Assembly: GCA_027039465.1 (NCBI GenBank) | Contig: JALWEA010000219.1 | Location: 1-12,961 of the forward strand | DNA from: Calditrichia bacterium | GTDB lineage: Bacteria; Calditrichota; Calditrichia; Calditrichales; Calditrichaceae | Length of the DNA stretch: 12,961 bases | Direction of reading: 5' to 3' | In this document: positions 1 to 7,361 of the stretch, piece after piece | How positions within the stretch are numbered: the stretch's first letter is position 1 | Layout of the letters: each line of letters opens with the position of its first letter | Program-made: the position numbers and the translations under genes | The notes under the pieces: model-generated | What the model was told of the DNA's origin: nothing | The model's database searches: none | Seen by the model: only the letters and a program-made list of their open reading frames with translations

Positions 1-4
1 TCAT
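1..4 (-). CDS. possible first bases of the next gene (edge of window)
   Basis: An ATG on the minus strand at 4-2 is followed by A at position 1. A GGAG box at 15-12, inside the last codons of tsf, lies 7 bases upstream, which is ideal ribosome-binding spacing. It begins directly after the tsf stop at 9-7. In many bacteria pyrH (UMP kinase) follows tsf, but nothing of the protein can be read here, so the identity is a guess from gene order. Confidence 0.3.
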
Positions 5-6
5 AT

Positions 7-603
7 TTATTCTCCGATGCGAAAACGCGCAAAACGTTTGATCGTAATATTTTCGCCTACCTTAGCGATGGTTTCGGTTACCAGATCCTTAATGGTTTTA
101 TCCGGGTCTTTCACATAAGGTTGTTCCATCAGGCAAACTTCGGAATAATATTTTTCCAAACGCCCTTCGACGATTTTATCCACGATGTGTTCGGGTTTAC
201 CTTGAGCCAACGCTTGCTCACGATAAATTTCTTTTTCTTTGTTTAACACTTCCTGATCCAGGTCTTCCCGGCGAATAGCCAAAGGGTTACTGGCAGCAAT
301 GTGCATGGCAATATTTTTGGCAAAACTTTGGAAATCATCGGTGTTTGCCACAAAATCCGTTTCGCAATTCACTTCTACCAAAACGCCTAATTTACTACCA
401 GGATGAATATAAGCGGTAACAACGCCCTCGTTCGCTTCGCGATCGGCGCGTTTTGCTGCCTTCGCAATACCTTTTTTACGTAAAATTTCAGCAGCTTTAT
501 CAAAATCGCCTTCAGCTTCCTGAAGGGCTTTTTTACAATCCATCATTCCTGCGCCTGTTTTATCGCGCAGTTGTTTAACCATTGCAGCGGTTATTTCTGC
601 CAT
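7..603 (-). CDS. tsf: translation elongation factor Ts, short form
   Basis: EF-Ts is the nucleotide-exchange factor that recycles EF-Tu-GDP to EF-Tu-GTP during protein synthesis in the cytoplasm. The 198-residue product begins with the UBA-like N-terminal domain (about residues 4-42, with the family signature LRDKTGAGMMDCKKAL) and carries the EF-Tu contact motif TDFVAN at 82-87, followed by the core domain. At 198 residues it is the short type known from Thermus and some other phyla, not the roughly 280-residue E. coli type with a duplicated core and coiled coil. The ATG overlaps the rpsB stop by one base (TAATG), and a GAGGAG box lies within the rpsB 3' end. Co-transcription and translational coupling with rpsB are therefore likely. 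Both ends are complete. Confidence 0.97.
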   Translation of the reverse strand: MAEITAAMVKQLRDKTGAGMMDCKKALQEAEGDFDKAAEILRKKGIAKAAKRADREANEGVVTAYIHPGSKLGVLVEVNCETDFVANTDDFQSFAKNIAMHIAASNPLAIRREDLDQEVLNKEKEIYREQALAQGKPEHIVDKIVEGRLEKYYSEVCLMEQPYVKDPDKTIKDLVTETIAKVGENITIKRFARFRIGE

Positions 604-1490
604 TATTTCGACTCCTCTTTTACCTCTTCTGTTTTTTCTTCTTTTTTAGCTTTGGGACGCGGTGCGGCTTTTTCTTTTTTCGTCTCTTTCTTAGCTTCCT
701 TTTTGGGTTCCTTTTTAGCCTCTTTTACCTCGCGCTTTTGTTCTTTGGGTTGCTGTGCTTTTTTCTTTTCCTTTTCCACAGCTTCTTCCAAAGCTTTCTT
801 TTCCTGTAGTTTTTGCCGTGCTTCGATAATCGTATCGGCAATTTTACCGGTAATCAAACTAATGCTCTTGGCTGCGTCATCATTCGCCGGAATCGGATAA
901 TCCACCAAAGTAGGATCCACATTGGTGTCAACCATGGCTACGATAGGGATATTCATTTTACGGGCTTCGTGAACAGCCAAATGCTCTTTGTTAATATCCA
1001 CGATAAATAACAAGCCGGGTAAACGTTTCATTTCCAAAATACCGGAAAGTACCCGATGCAACTTTTCTTTTTCGCGCTCAATCATCAAACGTTCTTTTTT
1101 GGATATTTTTTCATAAGTGCCGTCCGCACTCATTTTTTCCAAATTTTTATAATGTTTGATCGATTTTTTAATGGTTGCAAAATTGGTCAGCATGCCGCCC
1201 AGCCAACGATGCGTGACGTAAAACATTCCGCAACGCTCGGCTTCGGTTTTGATGATGTCCTTGGCCTGAGGCTTGGTTCCCACGAACATAACTTCATAGC
1301 CTTCGCTAACAACGTCATAAACGGCCTTAAGCGCTTTGTCAAGAGCCTGTTGCGTTTTTTTAAGATCAATAATGTGAATCCCGTTGCGTGTCATGAAAAT
1401 GTAGGGTTTCATTTTGGGATTCCAACGGCGAGTAAGATGTCCGAAATGCACACCTGCGGACAACAGCTGTTCCAGTGTTACTGCTGGCAT
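603..1490 (-). CDS. rpsB: 30S ribosomal protein S2 with Lys/Glu-rich C-terminal tail
   Basis: uS2 is a late-assembling protein of the small ribosomal subunit. Residues 1-228 match the full S2 fold: GVHFGH at 13-18, RRWNPKMKPYIF near 21-32, FVGTK at 69-73, WLGGMLTNF at 96-104, and LLFIVDINKEHLAVHEA followed by IPIVAMVDTN up to 190. After the core the protein continues as a low-complexity tail (229-295) made mostly of Lys, Glu and Ala, rich in KKE/KKEK repeats with a few Pro. The total is 295 residues, against about 240 in E. coli. The start is supported by GGAG six bases upstream. The gene lies behind the rpsI terminator and is coupled to tsf, giving the usual rpsB-tsf unit. The tail is probably disordered and its role is unknown. 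Confidence 0.97.
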   Translation of the reverse strand: MPAVTLEQLLSAGVHFGHLTRRWNPKMKPYIFMTRNGIHIIDLKKTQQALDKALKAVYDVVSEGYEVMFVGTKPQAKDIIKTEAERCGMFYVTHRWLGGMLTNFATIKKSIKHYKNLEKMSADGTYEKISKKERLMIEREKEKLHRVLSGILEMKRLPGLLFIVDINKEHLAVHEARKMNIPIVAMVDTNVDPTLVDYPIPANDDAAKSISLITGKIADTIIEARQKLQEKKALEEAVEKEKKKAQQPKEQKREVKEAKKEPKKEAKKETKKEKAAPRPKAKKEEKTEEVKEESK

Positions 1491-1600
1491 AAAAAACTCC
1501 TTAATTTTTTGGGTTAAACCTCCACCGGTTTTTCAAACTTCCCAATCCCGCCGAAACGGGACACCCGGAAAGCAAACAACCGATGTGTGTGTTACAATAA
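1491..1600 (-). promoter_or_regulatory. structured 5' leader of rpsB (candidate)
   Basis: Between the rpsI terminator and the rpsB start lie small inverted repeats: TCCCG/CGGGA at 1546-1561 with a six-base loop, and AAACC/GGTTT at 1516-1531. The second encloses a minus-strand GGTGGAGG that looks like an extra ribosome-binding sequence, about 30 bases upstream of the real GGAG at 1500-1497. S2 is known to control its own mRNA leader in other bacteria. Whether this leader does the same is inference, and no match to a described leader class is claimed. No convincing promoter was found. Confidence 0.3.
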
Positions 1601-1624
1601 AAAAGCCAGAAACACTCTGGCTTT
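1597..1624 (-). terminator. intrinsic terminator after rpsI
   Basis: A perfect nine-base-pair stem, AAAGCCAGA (1602-1610) with TCTGGCTTT (1616-1624) and a five-base loop, is followed on the minus strand by a run of six T. It lies 25 bases beyond the rpsI stop and separates the rplM-rpsI unit from rpsB-tsf. There is no comparable T run on the plus strand, so it acts mainly for leftward transcription. Confidence 0.85.
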
Positions 1625-1648
1625 GAGAATATCTTTTGCTGAAAAATC

Positions 1649-2038
1649 TTAACGTTTCGAAAACTGGAAACGTTTCCGTGCTTTAGCCAAACCGTATTTT
1701 TTACGCTCAACCTCACGAGGATCGCGTGTTAAAAATCCGGCACGGCGCAAAGACGGGCGGAAATCTTCGCTGTAAGCGACCAACGCTCTGGCAAGACCCA
1801 GGCGCACCGCTCCGGCCTGACCGCTCAAGCCGCCGCCGTCAACACGAATAAAAAAATCAAATTTTCCCAACGTATCGGTAATAATCAAAGGCTGCTCAAT
1901 ATCCATGACTAAGGTTTCGCGTTTAAAATAATTCAAGAACCCATCAACTCCGTTTACGGTAACTTTACCATCTCCCGGCGTCATTCGGATACGAGCGACA
2001 GCTTCTTTTCTTCTACCCGTTGCAACATAAACTTCCAT
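1649..2038 (-). CDS. rpsI: 30S ribosomal protein S9
   Basis: uS9 is a small-subunit protein whose basic C-terminal tail reaches the P-site tRNA. The 129-residue product shows the N-terminal ATGRRKEAVARIR signature (6-18), the central GGGLSGQAGAVRLGLARAL (about 68-86), DPREVERKKYGLAKARKR near the end, and the invariant terminal FSKR. Length is normal for the family. A GGGAG box lies about nine bases before the ATG. It follows rplM by 18 bases, the near-universal L13-S9 pair, and ends in a strong terminator. Confidence 0.97.
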   Translation of the reverse strand: MEVYVATGRRKEAVARIRMTPGDGKVTVNGVDGFLNYFKRETLVMDIEQPLIITDTLGKFDFFIRVDGGGLSGQAGAVRLGLARALVAYSEDFRPSLRRAGFLTRDPREVERKKYGLAKARKRFQFSKR

Positions 2039-2056
2039 TCAAACTGCTCCCGCTTT

Positions 2057-2497
2057 TTAAGCTTTAACTTCCAAAACTTCTGGTTTTTGTGCCGTATGCG
2101 GATGTTCCGGCCCTGCATACACTTTCAACTTCTTGAACATTTTGCGTCCCAAGGCATTTTTCGGTAACATGCGTTTCACGGCATATTCTATCACCCGCTC
2201 CGGATGTTTTTGCAACATCAACGAAACCGGAGTAAATGTTGTCCCGCCAATGTAACCGGAATGACGGAAATAGGTTTTTTGCTCCATCTTTTTACCGGTT
2301 AATTTTACCTTTTCGGCGTTAATCACAACCACAAAATCTCCTACATCCTGGTGCGGAGAATAAATCGGTTTATGTTTACCACGCAAAATATGTGCTATTT
2401 GACTGGCCAGACGCCCTAATACCTTGCCTTCCGCATCTACGACATACCAGCGTTTCGAGTCTTCTACTTCCTTCTCTTTAGCGATATAGGTTTTCAA
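2057..2497 (-). CDS. rplM: 50S ribosomal protein L13 (TTG start)
   Basis: uL13 is an early-assembling large-subunit protein. The 146-residue product has the family landmarks WYVVDAEGKVLGRLAS (18-33), LRGKHKP, GDFVVVINAEKVKLTGKK, TYFRHSGYIGG and MLPKNALGRKMFKKLKVYAG, in the expected order, and ends near KPEVLEVKA. The start codon is TTG at 2497-2495. It is chosen because GGAGG lies six bases upstream and the residues from Lys2 onward already match L13 N-termini, leaving no room for a later ATG. It heads the rplM-rpsI operon behind a recognisable promoter. The non-ATG start could set its expression level. Confidence 0.97.
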   Translation of the reverse strand: MKTYIAKEKEVEDSKRWYVVDAEGKVLGRLASQIAHILRGKHKPIYSPHQDVGDFVVVINAEKVKLTGKKMEQKTYFRHSGYIGGTTFTPVSLMLQKHPERVIEYAVKRMLPKNALGRKMFKKLKVYAGPEHPHTAQKPEVLEVKA

Positions 2498-2536
2498 GAC
2501 GTTCCTCCAAATTGTTAAATCAAAAACGAATCTTTG

Positions 2537-2565
2537 AATTTAATTATATTGACAGGTAGAGTCAA
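2537..2565 (-). promoter_or_regulatory. sigma70-like promoter of rplM-rpsI
   Basis: On the minus strand TTGACT (2565-2560) is followed after exactly 17 bases by TAAATT (2542-2537). This matches the -35 consensus at five of six positions and the -10 consensus at four of six. It would give a leader of about 30 bases before the TTG start. A TATAAT lies inside the spacer but only 11 bases from the -35, so it fits less well. Sequence match only. Confidence 0.5.
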
Positions 2566-2658
2566 ATTTTTTCTCTTAATTTTTAACGGCATTAACTCTA
2601 TTAACAGAACACGCAAAAATAAATGAGTCAGGCCGCTCTTTAAAGCCGTGCTTCCCGC

Positions 2659-3534
2659 TTAAATAAATGTGTACTTTAAACCGATGCTCAGCATCTCTTT
2701 AAATTGAGCTTTTTTGGAGACCTTGGCGTCGTAAACCATAAAAGTCTGCAAATTAACAATGATGTATTTGGTCAACGAGGCCTGCAGTAACGTATCCCAA
2801 AAAATATTGCCGTATTCCAAATTTTCAAACGATGAAAACATGTTCAAACGCGAACGTACGTAAAAATATTTACTGAAACGGCGCTCGGCATGGGTTACCC
2901 ATTGCACCCCGGATTCGATATTTACTTTTTTGCCGCGATCGAAATTGGGAAAACGCCGGGCAAACGTGGTTTGCGCGGCCAAACCGATGCGCGTCCGAAA
3001 GGTCTTTTTGGGAGCATATCCGATCCCGATACCATTGGTTAGATAGGCCGGATCAAACGTGTCCGAAACCTGCGTCCGGTTTTCCTTTTCATACTTGTAA
3101 CCCGGAGCCATTTGCGTTTGCAAATTCAAAGAAACGTAAGGATTCAAATATTCCTTTTGTTTGTAAGTCAGCACCGATTCCAAATCGATTAAATCATCGG
3201 TTTTTCGAGGCGCATCACCGTTTTGCTTGGACCGACCGAAAATCACCTTGGCTTCATTGGCCCAGTTCCAATTGGTTGTATCCAGAATCGCCGAGCCGTT
3301 AAACCCGCCCGTCCAGACAAAAACATTGGAGCCTCCGGAAGCCCATTGATGGTACGCTGTTTGCGTAACCGTAAAGGCAGTCGAAAGATTTAAATTCCAA
3401 CCTGGTTGAAGCTTGTTGTAATTCTTCTGCTTCTTCTCAATTTGCTTCAAATGATCCATCAACTTTTTGTTTTGCGCAAACCCGGATTGCCACAAAAGCA
3501 CCAACACGCTGATTACGAAAATAATTCTGGCCAT
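2659..3534 (-). CDS. DUF3078-type outer-membrane beta-barrel protein
   Basis: The 291-residue protein starts with a clear Sec signal peptide (1-20, hydrophobic IIFVISVLVLLW, cleavage after GFAQ). A short charged, Gln/Lys-rich linker (22-42) follows, then a body of alternating polar and aromatic strands. The segment WNLNLSTAFTVTQTAYHQW-ASGGSN and the later WANEAKVIFG, LNPYVSLNLQTQMAPG and IGIGYAPKKTFRTRIGL match the DUF3078 pattern known from Bacteroidota and relatives. The C-terminus LGLKYTFI-like ending (aromatic near the end) fits insertion by the BAM complex. The family has no established function. A ribosome-binding stretch GAGGAAGGG precedes the ATG. It stands alone between rplM and a repeat-filled gap, so a link to the polysaccharide locus is not shown. 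Confidence 0.8.
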   Translation of the reverse strand: MARIIFVISVLVLLWQSGFAQNKKLMDHLKQIEKKQKNYNKLQPGWNLNLSTAFTVTQTAYHQWASGGSNVFVWTGGFNGSAILDTTNWNWANEAKVIFGRSKQNGDAPRKTDDLIDLESVLTYKQKEYLNPYVSLNLQTQMAPGYKYEKENRTQVSDTFDPAYLTNGIGIGYAPKKTFRTRIGLAAQTTFARRFPNFDRGKKVNIESGVQWVTHAERRFSKYFYVRSRLNMFSSFENLEYGNIFWDTLLQASLTKYIIVNLQTFMVYDAKVSKKAQFKEMLSIGLKYTFI

Positions 3535-3598
3535 TCTTGCGCCCTTCCTCGAAAAAAATCTTTTGTGCTCAAACCGCGGCTAAAATAAGAAAAAAAGC

Positions 3599-3604
3599 AT
3601 TATA
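3599..3604 (-). promoter_or_regulatory. candidate -10 box for the DUF3078 gene
   Basis: A perfect minus-strand TATAAT followed by GC lies 65 bases upstream of the start at 3534. A TTGAAA upstream is spaced only 10 bases away, so a proper -35 is lacking. AT-richness makes chance matches common; low confidence. Confidence 0.3.
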
Positions 3605-3705
3605 TTTAAAGTTTTTTCAACCCGATACCATCTTGATGTGATCGCCATAATGCTAGTGATTTTTAATATGGAGGGGCTGATTTGATGTGGTTTAACATGG
3701 ATTTT

Positions 3706-3880
3706 GGGTTGCTCCATGTTTTTCCCACCCCCTGTGGTCCCCCTCGTATGGGGACGCAATATAATTTGAGAAAATTTGCCCGGTGAAGAAAAGCATTTAA
3801 GCGTTTAGTAAAATTTACGTATCACTTTTCGTCCCCCTGCTAGGGGGATTTAGGGGATCGAGAGCAAAAAAGCCAACCAC
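3706..3880. repeat. repeat unit X, copy 1 (inverted-repeat element)
   Basis: About 175 bases with imperfect terminal inverted repeats of roughly 50 bases. The left arm (3706-3755) and the reverse complement of the right arm (3831-3880) both run from a GGTTG-like start through T-rich sequence to CCCCT...TCCCCCT and end in GGGGAC. Each arm folds by itself: GTCCCC/GGGGAC with a seven-base loop at 3737-3755, and TCCCCC/GGGGGA with a five-base loop at 3832-3848. No open reading frame of note. It resembles a MITE-like non-autonomous element. Weaker similarity to the other locus continues upstream to about 3665 (GCTGATTT). Confidence 0.7.
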
Positions 3881-3896
3881 ATCCTTTACCAACGGT

Positions 3897-4003
3897 CCTG
3901 TCATTCCGAATTCCCGCTTCAGCGGGAAGAGAAATCCCTTGCATTATTCAAGCAATTCATCTCCAAACGATTGGAATTTTAAGATGATTGCAGCGTCGTT
4001 TCC
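3897..4003. repeat. repeat unit Y, copy 1 (107 bp)
   Basis: Begins CCTGTCATTCCG and carries the perfect hairpin TTCCCGC-ttca-GCGGGAA (3911-3928). It ends GCAGCGTCGTTTCC directly at the second X unit. By eye about 99 of 107 positions match the copy at 8545-8651. The CTGTCATTCC start is of the widespread bacterial intergenic repeat type. Confidence 0.85.
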
Positions 4004-4140
4004 CCCCCCTGTGGTCCCCCTCGTATGGGGACGCAATATAATTTGAGAAAATTTTGCCCGGTGAAGAAAAGCATTTAAGCGTTTAGTAAAATTTACGTAT
4101 CACTTTTCGTCCACCTGATAGGGGGGATGAGAGCAAAAAA
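4004..4140. repeat. repeat unit X, copy 2 (left-truncated)
   Basis: From CCCCTGTGG to GAGAGCAAAAAA this repeats 3728-3870 almost base for base, 277 bases downstream. It lacks the outer T-rich part of the left arm, where Y joins it. Its right hairpin is degraded (CCACCTGATAGGGGGG). Together with the preceding X and Y it forms one X-Y-X composite. Confidence 0.75.
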
Positions 4141-4207
4141 CAACTGATTATTCTCATCCGCAGTAGGGGCGTATCGAGGATGAAAGTTCCACTCCTTGCA
4201 CGAACAA

Positions 4208-4252
4208 CAGATTACGAATAACGAATACACGGTTAACGGATAACGATTCTAA
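4208..4252. repeat. degenerate GAATAAC/GTTATTC-type short repeats
   Basis: Consecutive seven- to nine-base units resembling GAATAAC, GAATACAC, GGTTAAC, GGATAAC and GATTCTAAC. This is the reverse complement of the array upstream of the sugar transferase (12557-12660). The remaining bases from 4253 to the wzi stop hold nothing recognisable, and no strong terminator. Confidence 0.55.
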
Positions 4253-4332
4253 CACTTACGGATGGTATTCAAATGAATGGGTAAGTAAAATACTGTGAGG
4301 AAATTATCAAAAATGAAGGATCAAAGATATTT

Positions 4333-5877
4333 TTAATTTTTAAAATGTCTTAAATATTGAAAATTCAGCCTAATTCCCAAACGCCAAAAAATCTCGTTTT
4401 TTGAACGGCCTTTAATATGCTGATTATTTTTTATCGATAAATAATGAATATCTGCATTTACTCCAATTAAATGAGATGGATTATAGCGGACAAACAGACT
4501 TATTTTTTTCGTTTTTTCAACAATTCCCGTTGGAAATTTTTCATGATATCCTTGCTCAATCGTGTAATTCATCCAAGGCTCATCCCATTTGCCAAATACA
4601 TTGCCTTCCCCTTTATTAATAAAAGAAAGACGCAATTTAATAAAAAATTTACTATTAAACCATTTGTCGAGCCCAATCTGAAAATATTCAAGATCATTTC
4701 CTAAAGGGTACCCCAAACACTTCTCTCGGTACGAGAATCTCTCCCATGGAAATGGTGTTAAATATGTTCTGTTAGCCACCCTTACATATTCTGCGGAAAT
4801 TGTAGTCCCATCCCAGGTAAAAGGATCCGCATATTTGCTTCCTACCAACCAGGCAATTTCATTAGGTTCCAAATCCCCTGGCGTTTTTTTGTCTAGTTGA
4901 ATATCATCAATCAAAACAGAACCGTAAATTTGCCAATTTGATATCGGATAAAATAATAAATCTAAACTTGGCAAAACATTATTATCCGGCGCACCATTCT
5001 TTTTAGCACCATGATAAAAAATAAAAGGATTCAAATAGGTTAAATTAAAGAATGAATTTGGTCCGCCATAAATAATAATTTCAGAAATAGCTGCCTGTAA
5101 TCGCTTATTCAACAGATTGATTCCCAGACGATGCCCAACCAAAAAACGATTCGCTTGATAACGGCCGGTAGAATCACTAAATATAATTGTATTGAGTTGT
5201 GAAGTAATGAAAGAAAAAAAGAAAGGCCCCATTTTAAAACTAAAATAAAGCTGATCAAGCGGAATTGTATTGTTGGAAAGCACCAAAGTTCCGGACTCTC
5301 CCATACCCCACTTGATAAAATCTCTGCCAAATTTTAGCTGAAAATGTTGATAAACAATGTTAAAATACGCTTCTTCTGTGTAAGCAGCAAAACCCCGCCA
5401 TTTTTTACCGGTGTAATAAGGATCGTAATAATCATATTGGTTCGACACATAATTATTGGCAATATAAATATGTGAACCAAAACGTAGTCCGCCACCAAGA
5501 TGGTAAATGCCCCGATAAGTTACTCTATCCGTTTGTGTTTTATCCAGATAACCCGTTGAATACGTTTGAAATTTAATGGAATTTGCTTCTCCTTGTTTTA
5601 GAGCTTGAATTTCAGGTTGCAAATCCTTTTTTAAATAGGCAATAATTTGCTTCTCTACTGTTGTTAAAGAAAGTGTATCAGATATGTTCAGCAAACTTTG
5701 TGCTACTTGCCCTTTTGTATAAGGCTGTTCAAATTGGTTTAGCTCCAAACATAGCCCTCGGGCTTGGAGCATCTCTAGATAGAGATAATCCACATGATAG
5801 GTAGGTAATATCTCATTTACAGAGGCATGGAGAAAGGTAAATGATATTAAGAAAATTAGGACAAAATATTTAAACAT
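4333..5877 (-). CDS. Wzi-like capsule assembly outer-membrane protein
   Basis: The 514-residue product has a signal peptide (about 1-18, FVLIFLISFTFLHA). A short alpha-helical N-terminal region (about 28-95, YLYLEMLQARGLCLELNQ) follows, then a long beta-barrel body. The segment at 181-214 (LKFGRDFIKWGMGESG, LVLSNNTIPLDQLYFSF) is the characteristic stretch of the capsule assembly Wzi family. Wzi of E. coli is an outer-membrane barrel that helps bind group 1 capsule to the cell surface. Such homologues are common in FCB polysaccharide loci. The ATG is one base from the aminotransferase stop (TAATATG), so the two genes are almost certainly translated from one mRNA. Whether it binds the polymer made here or acts in another export step is inference. 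Confidence 0.8.
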   Translation of the reverse strand: MFKYFVLIFLISFTFLHASVNEILPTYHVDYLYLEMLQARGLCLELNQFEQPYTKGQVAQSLLNISDTLSLTTVEKQIIAYLKKDLQPEIQALKQGEANSIKFQTYSTGYLDKTQTDRVTYRGIYHLGGGLRFGSHIYIANNYVSNQYDYYDPYYTGKKWRGFAAYTEEAYFNIVYQHFQLKFGRDFIKWGMGESGTLVLSNNTIPLDQLYFSFKMGPFFFSFITSQLNTIIFSDSTGRYQANRFLVGHRLGINLLNKRLQAAISEIIIYGGPNSFFNLTYLNPFIFYHGAKKNGAPDNNVLPSLDLLFYPISNWQIYGSVLIDDIQLDKKTPGDLEPNEIAWLVGSKYADPFTWDGTTISAEYVRVANRTYLTPFPWERFSYREKCLGYPLGNDLEYFQIGLDKWFNSKFFIKLRLSFINKGEGNVFGKWDEPWMNYTIEQGYHEKFPTGIVEKTKKISLFVRYNPSHLIGVNADIHYLSIKNNQHIKGRSKNEIFWRLGIRLNFQYLRHFKN

Positions 5878-5878
5878 A

Positions 5879-6985
5879 TTATTGATTAAAATATTCTTTA
5901 ATTGAATTAATTACGTATTCGATTTGTTCATCCGTTAGTTCCGGAAACATGGGCAAGCTGAGTACTTCTTTTTGATTTTTTGCAGTCATAGGGAAATCGT
6001 CATAACTATGATTTAAATGTTGGTAGGCCTTTAAGAAAGGCAACCCTATGGGATAATGTATTCCACATTTAATGCCTTTGTTTTCTAAGAATGTTTTTAA
6101 AGCGTCTCTGTGAGCCGTTTTAATGACGTATAAATGATAAACCGCATAATTCGCTTGATCTTCAAAAGGATCCCTTATATCTCCAATGCCGGTTAAATTG
6201 TCCGAGTATAATTTGGCAATTCTTCTTCGGGATTCGGTCCAATCATTTAAGTGCTTTAATTTAACGGAAAGAACGGCAGCCTGGAGCCCATCCAATCGGC
6301 TGTTAAAACCTTCGAATTCATGATTATATTTTTCGATGCGCCCATGGTTTGCCAACATTTTGATCTTTTTTGCCAATTCATCATTATTGGTTACAACGGC
6401 ACCGCCATCTCCATAAGCGCCTAAATTTTTACCGGGATAAAAACTAAAACAGGCTGCATCGGCCAGCGTTCCTATTTTTTTACCGTTATATAATGCCCCA
6501 TGTGCTTGAGCGGCATCTTCTATTACTTTTAATTGATGTTTTTGAGCTATCTCCATAATGGCCTTCATATCCGCCGGATTTCCATAGAGATGAACTGCAA
6601 TAATGGCCTTTGTATTGGGAGTTATTTTCTTTTCAAGAACTTTCGTATCGATATTGTTGGTTTTGTCATCAACATCACAAAAAACGACATCGGCGCCTGC
6701 TGCCGTAACCGCCTCCGAGGTGGCAATAAAGGAATTTGCCGGAACGATCACTTCGTCGCCATGACCAATGCCCATGGCCATCAATGTAAGCATCAGAGCG
6801 TCCGTTCCATTCCCGCAGGGAATGCAATGTTTCACCCCGATATAATCGGCAAATTCCTGCCGGAAGCGATTAACAAAAAAACCGCCGATAAAGGCGGTAC
6901 TATCTATCACCTGTTGAATGGCGGAATCAATTTCATCCTTGATGTTTACGTATTGTGCTTTCAAATCAACGAAGGGAACATTCAT
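5879..6985 (-). CDS. DegT/DnrJ/EryC1-family sugar-nucleotide aminotransferase
   Basis: A PLP-dependent fold-type I enzyme that transaminates keto-sugar nucleotides, usually with glutamate. The 368 residues are full length. Visible motifs are FVDLKAQY at 5-12, GNGTDAL at 58-64 (phosphate binding), GDEVIVPANSFIATSEA at 76-92, EDAAQAHGA at 156-164, and the PLP lysine in FSFYPGKNLGAYGDGG (Lys186). NSRLDGLQAA follows at 228-237, GIHYP at 308-312 and LSLPMFPELT at 342-351. FYPGKNLGA is typical of 3-aminotransferases such as FdtB/QdtB/DesV, and WbpE/WlbC share the fold. With a 3-dehydrogenase and an acetyltransferase nearby, a C3 amination is most likely, but the substrate is not proved. AAAGGA lies seven bases before the ATG. 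It is tightly coupled to the wzi-like gene. Confidence 0.92.
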   Translation of the reverse strand: MNVPFVDLKAQYVNIKDEIDSAIQQVIDSTAFIGGFFVNRFRQEFADYIGVKHCIPCGNGTDALMLTLMAMGIGHGDEVIVPANSFIATSEAVTAAGADVVFCDVDDKTNNIDTKVLEKKITPNTKAIIAVHLYGNPADMKAIMEIAQKHQLKVIEDAAQAHGALYNGKKIGTLADAACFSFYPGKNLGAYGDGGAVVTNNDELAKKIKMLANHGRIEKYNHEFEGFNSRLDGLQAAVLSVKLKHLNDWTESRRRIAKLYSDNLTGIGDIRDPFEDQANYAVYHLYVIKTAHRDALKTFLENKGIKCGIHYPIGLPFLKAYQHLNHSYDDFPMTAKNQKEVLSLPMFPELTDEQIEYVINSIKEYFNQ

Positions 6986-7030
6986 ATTTCATTCCTTTAT
7001 AAATATCAAAGATTGTTTTTCAGAATTTAT

Positions 7031-7255
7031 CTAATCACTAATAAGTTCATAGATTGCAGGTTTATATTTCGGCTGAGGAATGGCTCTATTATTATCTCTG
7101 GCCGATTGTAGCCATGTTTCTTTTGCCTGTAAAACATTTTTTAAGGCTTCATCGGGAGTGCGTCCAAATGCAGAACAATATTTCAAATCAGGAATATCCG
7201 CAATATAACCTTGATCTTCTTCGCTATAGAAAATATTAATGTGATAATCTTTCAT
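7031..7255 (-). CDS. solitary HicB-family antitoxin-like protein
   Basis: This 74-residue protein has the HicB partial RNase H-like fold: a first strand (YHINIFYSEEDQGYIADIPDL), then the hallmark GRTPDEALKNVLQAKETWLQSARDNN (about 31-56) and a Pro-rich end (IPQPKYKP). HicB normally neutralises the mRNA-cutting toxin HicA and often carries a C-terminal DNA-binding domain, which is absent here. No hicA-like reading frame with the expected dsRNA-binding fold was seen on either side: downstream is the aminotransferase and upstream is repeat sequence. No clear ribosome-binding site precedes the ATG, which sits behind an AT-rich stretch. It could be an orphan remnant of a toxin-antitoxin pair, or a HicB-like protein with another role. 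Confidence 0.75.
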   Translation of the reverse strand: MKDYHINIFYSEEDQGYIADIPDLKYCSAFGRTPDEALKNVLQAKETWLQSARDNNRAIPQPKYKPAIYELISD

Positions 7256-7361
7256 TTTTTAATTATTATCAGCCCGACAAGGCGTGATGTACTACCGACG
7301 GGACAAACCCAAGATGATTGTCACTTAATCGTTGGATTTTACTGTTGACATGAAGGCAAGC

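Noticed and set aside
3706..4140. CRISPR array
   Set aside because: The two similar X units are too long, imperfect and separated by a non-spacer repeat. There are no regular short repeats and no cas genes.
5879..6985. Transcription regulator annotation for the DegT-type gene
   Set aside because: The DegT name has led to such labels, but the PLP lysine and all aminotransferase motifs are intact and there is no DNA-binding domain.
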